Position numbers and translations under genes: made by a program
In this document: piece after piece, positions 52,278-54,026 of the stretch
Position numbering within the stretch: position 1 is the first letter of the stretch
Layout of the letters: every line of letters begins with the position of its first letter
Assembly (NCBI RefSeq): GCF_913020055.1
Contig: NZ_CAJWCF010000016.1
Span: forward strand, 1-54,026
Origin: an uncultured Paraglaciecola sp.
Lineage (GTDB): Bacteria > Pseudomonadota > Gammaproteobacteria > Enterobacterales > Alteromonadaceae
Length of the DNA: 54,026 bases
Reading direction: 5' to 3'
Notes under the pieces: generated by a model
What the model saw: the letters and a program-made list of their open reading frames with translations, nothing else
The model's database searches: none
Told to the model about the DNA's origin: nothing

Positions 52278-52793
52278 TTATTCTTGTATCTTTTTCCAAG
52301 CTTCATGATGGTTATCTTCTTTGCTTAGTACCAAAATTTCAGTATTGGCAATCCTATCTTGTAATGATTGTTTTGACTTAAAATCGAATAAAACCAGCAA
52401 GGTGCCTAAACCACCAAACGAAAAGATTAGACGCAAAAATGCTCTTCTATAGCCAAAAGGTTTATCAGAAGTGCTAAATAAGCGTAATCGCCAAGCCCTC
52501 ATACCGATAGTTTGACCACCGTTACGCCAAAACCAGAGGAAAAAGCCTACAACCCATAAGGCGACCCAAATTTGTAAGGTAAGTTGATAGCTGTATGAGT
52601 GTCGAATCAGATCGCTAAAATGCTCATTACCTTGATTGCCCAATATATTGTTTTCTATTAATAGCAGCATACCTATCAACATAATCATAGCGGCGCACAT
52701 ACCTACAGCAACGGCTACTAATACGTCATATACCATGGCAGCTAACCTACGAAAGAAACTTGCTCGAGAATGTTGAGGGTGTGTAGATTTCAC
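52278..52793 (-). CDS. RDD family membrane protein
   Basis: 171 aa. FFRRLAAMVYDVLVAVAVGM at the N terminus carries the R..A...D of RDD proteins. The other helices are near 65-88 (LQIWVALWVVGFFLWFWRNG) and 110-130. The conserved GGQTIGMRAWRLRLFS and SLQDRIANTEIL (the second Asp) are present. RDD proteins are small integral membrane proteins; some act as Na+/H+ antiporters, most are unassigned. It is commonly found next to lptFG in gammaproteobacteria. It is monocistronic and convergent with lptG. Confidence 0.9.
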   Translation of the reverse strand: MKSTHPQHSRASFFRRLAAMVYDVLVAVAVGMCAAMIMLIGMLLLIENNILGNQGNEHFSDLIRHSYSYQLTLQIWVALWVVGFFLWFWRNGGQTIGMRAWRLRLFSTSDKPFGYRRAFLRLIFSFGGLGTLLVLFDFKSKQSLQDRIANTEILVLSKEDNHHEAWKKIQE

Positions 52794-53182
52794 AAATAAG
52801 CCTTTAAAAATAAATCAGATGTTATCAGTAAAGTAGACTTAAGATATACTTTGCAGGATCTTAATTTTATTGGTAATAAAAATCTGACCCTGCTTACACA
52901 TCAGGAATGTTAATAAATGTCCCCCCAGAGGCTTAGAAAATATCCTACATCCATACTTGAGCAGTACTGCTCGTAACATCGAATTAACAAGGTTAAATTT
53001 AAAGTAAATGATCATTGGTATTACCAATGGTAAATAATTGGTTGACAGTTGATGGTTGATTGGTTATTTTTGTGTTGTGAGCCTGATTGGTTCGTCATCT
53101 TGATAAGACTTTGCGCTATGTCTGTTGGTTGCTAGTTGTTGGTTAAATGTTAATTATCTAGTTAGATTTAGTGGAGAACTTT
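52794..53182. other. intergenic region before the SDR gene
   Basis: 389 bp with no supported gene. It holds a perfect 14-bp palindrome GAGCAGTACTGCTC (52959-52972), the FadR-type operator (53013-53029) and a stretch repeating TTGGTTG-like units (53037-53160). A 62-codon frame on the minus strand (52839-53027) has no ribosome site and is not counted. Confidence 0.55.
53013..53029. promoter_or_regulatory. FadR/GntR-type operator upstream of the SDR gene
   Basis: CATTGGTATTACCAATG: 8-bp arms around a central T, holding TGGT-N3-ACCA, the core of FadR-subfamily GntR operators. It lies about 155 bp before the SDR start. The regulator is not in the window. Confidence 0.55.
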
Positions 53183-53929
53183 ATGACAATGAAAGGCAAA
53201 GTGGCAATAGTTGCTGGTGGCGGAAGAGATATAGGTCGCGCTTGTGCAATCGAATTAGCACAACGTGGTGCTAATGTCGTAATTACTTACCATTCAAGTA
53301 AAACTACTGCAGAAAGTGCGGTGGCAGAAATCGAAGCGTTTGGAGGAAAAGCATTAGCCCTTCAGGCTGATTTGACTGACCAAGCAAGCGTTGATGCAAC
53401 AGTAAAAGTAACACTAGACACTTTCGGTAAAATTGACTGCCTTGTTCATGTTTCTGGTGGTTTACTTGCACGTATTAAAATTGCAGACATGAGTATCGAA
53501 CATTGGAACAATGTTATGAACTTAAATATGACATCTTTGTTTATGATGTCTAAAGCTTGTATCCCCCATTTAGCTGCAGGTAGCTCAATTGTTACACTTG
53601 CGTCTCAAGCAGGTCGTGATGGCGGCGGTGGCGGAGCAGTTGCCTATGCAAGCTCTAAAGGGTCTGTCATGACCTTCACTCGTGGCTTAGCTAAAGAGCT
53701 TGGCCCTGATATTCGCGTAAATGGTGTATGCCCTGGAATAATCGATACCGGATTCCACGATACTTTCACTCCTGCAGCAGTGCGTACTGTAGTTGCTGGT
53801 AATACTTGTTTAAAAAGAGAAGGTAGTTCAGAAGAAGTAGCTAAACTGGTTGGTTTCTTAGCTTCTGATGAATCTTCATATATGACTGGTAACAATATTG
53901 ATATTAATGGCGGAATGCTTTTCTCTTAA
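53183..53929 (+). CDS. SDR family NAD(P)-dependent oxidoreductase
   Basis: 248-aa short-chain dehydrogenase. ATG 53183 has GGAGA 7 bases upstream; an in-frame GTG 12 bases earlier is weaker. The cofactor loop is [20 protein letters not shown], a variant TGxxxGIG motif. The catalytic Ser lies in [11 protein letters not shown] and the Tyr-x3-Lys in [13 protein letters not shown]; the C-terminal DINGGMLFS is typical of FabG-like SDRs. The substrate is not determined by sequence. The FadR-type TGGT-N3-ACCA site upstream resembles operators of uronate/alginate catabolic genes, where such SDRs reduce the keto-deoxy sugar acid DEH, so that role is a candidate. The remaining 97 bp of the window hold no gene seen. 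Confidence 0.88.
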   Translation: MTMKGKVAIVAGGGRDIGRACAIELAQRGANVVITYHSSKTTAESAVAEIEAFGGKALALQADLTDQASVDATVKVTLDTFGKIDCLVHVSGGLLARIKIADMSIEHWNNVMNLNMTSLFMMSKACIPHLAAGSSIVTLASQAGRDGGGGGAVAYASSKGSVMTFTRGLAKELGPDIRVNGVCPGIIDTGFHDTFTPAAVRTVVAGNTCLKREGSSEEVAKLVGFLASDESSYMTGNNIDINGGMLFS

Positions 53930-54026
53930 TTGAGGCCATTAATCATTAATTAACCTGAATCCTGTTTAAGAAATTGAACTAAATGCCTGTTCCAAGATCC
54001 GATCTTTCGACCAAGAGAGACCAATC

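Noticed and set aside
52839-53027. 62-codon minus-strand frame upstream of the SDR gene
   Set aside because: It has no ribosome site and overlaps the FadR-type operator; composition gives no support for coding.
53930-54026. Possible repeat or RNA at the window end (AGATCCGATCT palindrome)
   Set aside because: It is too short and cut by the window edge; the 11-base palindrome alone is not evidence of an element.

Overview
The window looks like chromosomal core and near-core DNA from a marine gammaproteobacterium of the order Alteromonadales, probably Alteromonadaceae (Paraglaciecola/Glaciecola/Alteromonas-like). The support is the low GC content, the Alteromonadales-flavoured domain families (DUF3545, DUF3718, DUF3016, DUF3019 with MipA, DUF2799), an exo-beta-glucanase-type GH3 lipoprotein, the carboxy(nor)spermidine polyamine route, and standard gammaproteobacterial blocks (thrABC, valS-holC-pepA-lptFG). 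I see no tRNA, rRNA, insertion sequence, prophage or CRISPR array. The genus is an inference.

Layout. 1-3.4 kb: end of an unidentified gene, an XRE repressor with a small membrane protein, a membrane-anchored AraC regulator and a DUF2271 membrane protein. 3.4-8.8 kb: carboxyspermidine dehydrogenase/decarboxylase, nicotinamide riboside uptake and kinase (pnuC, NadR-like), a PLP deaminase and a MAPEG protein. 8.8-9.5 kb: soxR with a textbook SoxR box whose promoter faces a 30-codon ORF. 9.7-15.4 kb: threonine operon with leader peptide and attenuator, thrA-thrB-thrC, then ung. 15.5-23 kb: FMN glutamate-synthase-like protein, DUF3545, pgi, tal, DUF2799 lipoprotein, yaaA and DUF3718. 23-29 kb: GH3 lipoprotein, a Cys-rich small protein and polB. 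29-35 kb: two DsbA-like proteins, a porin with a PstS-like binding protein, srkA and ccoG. 35-39 kb: MipA-DUF3019-response regulator-histidine kinase operon. 39-45 kb: beta-propeller lipoprotein, DUF3016, and an operon of a UshA-like protein with a diguanylate cyclase. 45-52.8 kb: valS, holC and pepA on the minus strand, divergent from lptF-lptG, then an RDD protein. 53 kb: an SDR oxidoreductase behind a FadR/GntR-type operator.

Most striking points. (1) The UshA-family protein at 43380-44882 has lost every metallophosphatase metal-ligand motif but keeps its nucleotide-binding C domain, and it is translationally coupled to a transmembrane diguanylate cyclase. This suggests a periplasmic ligand sensor controlling c-di-GMP. 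(2) The SoxR promoter (TTTACC, 19 bp, TAACAT around the SoxR box) points to a 30-aa ORF with a strong ribosome binding site, so the redox-induced product may be a micropeptide. (3) The threonine promoter carries a perfect MetJ half-operator flanked by two imperfect ones, upstream of a classical attenuator. (4) Several local operators (XRE, LacI-type, FadR-type) sit exactly where they would decide expression of the adjacent gene.
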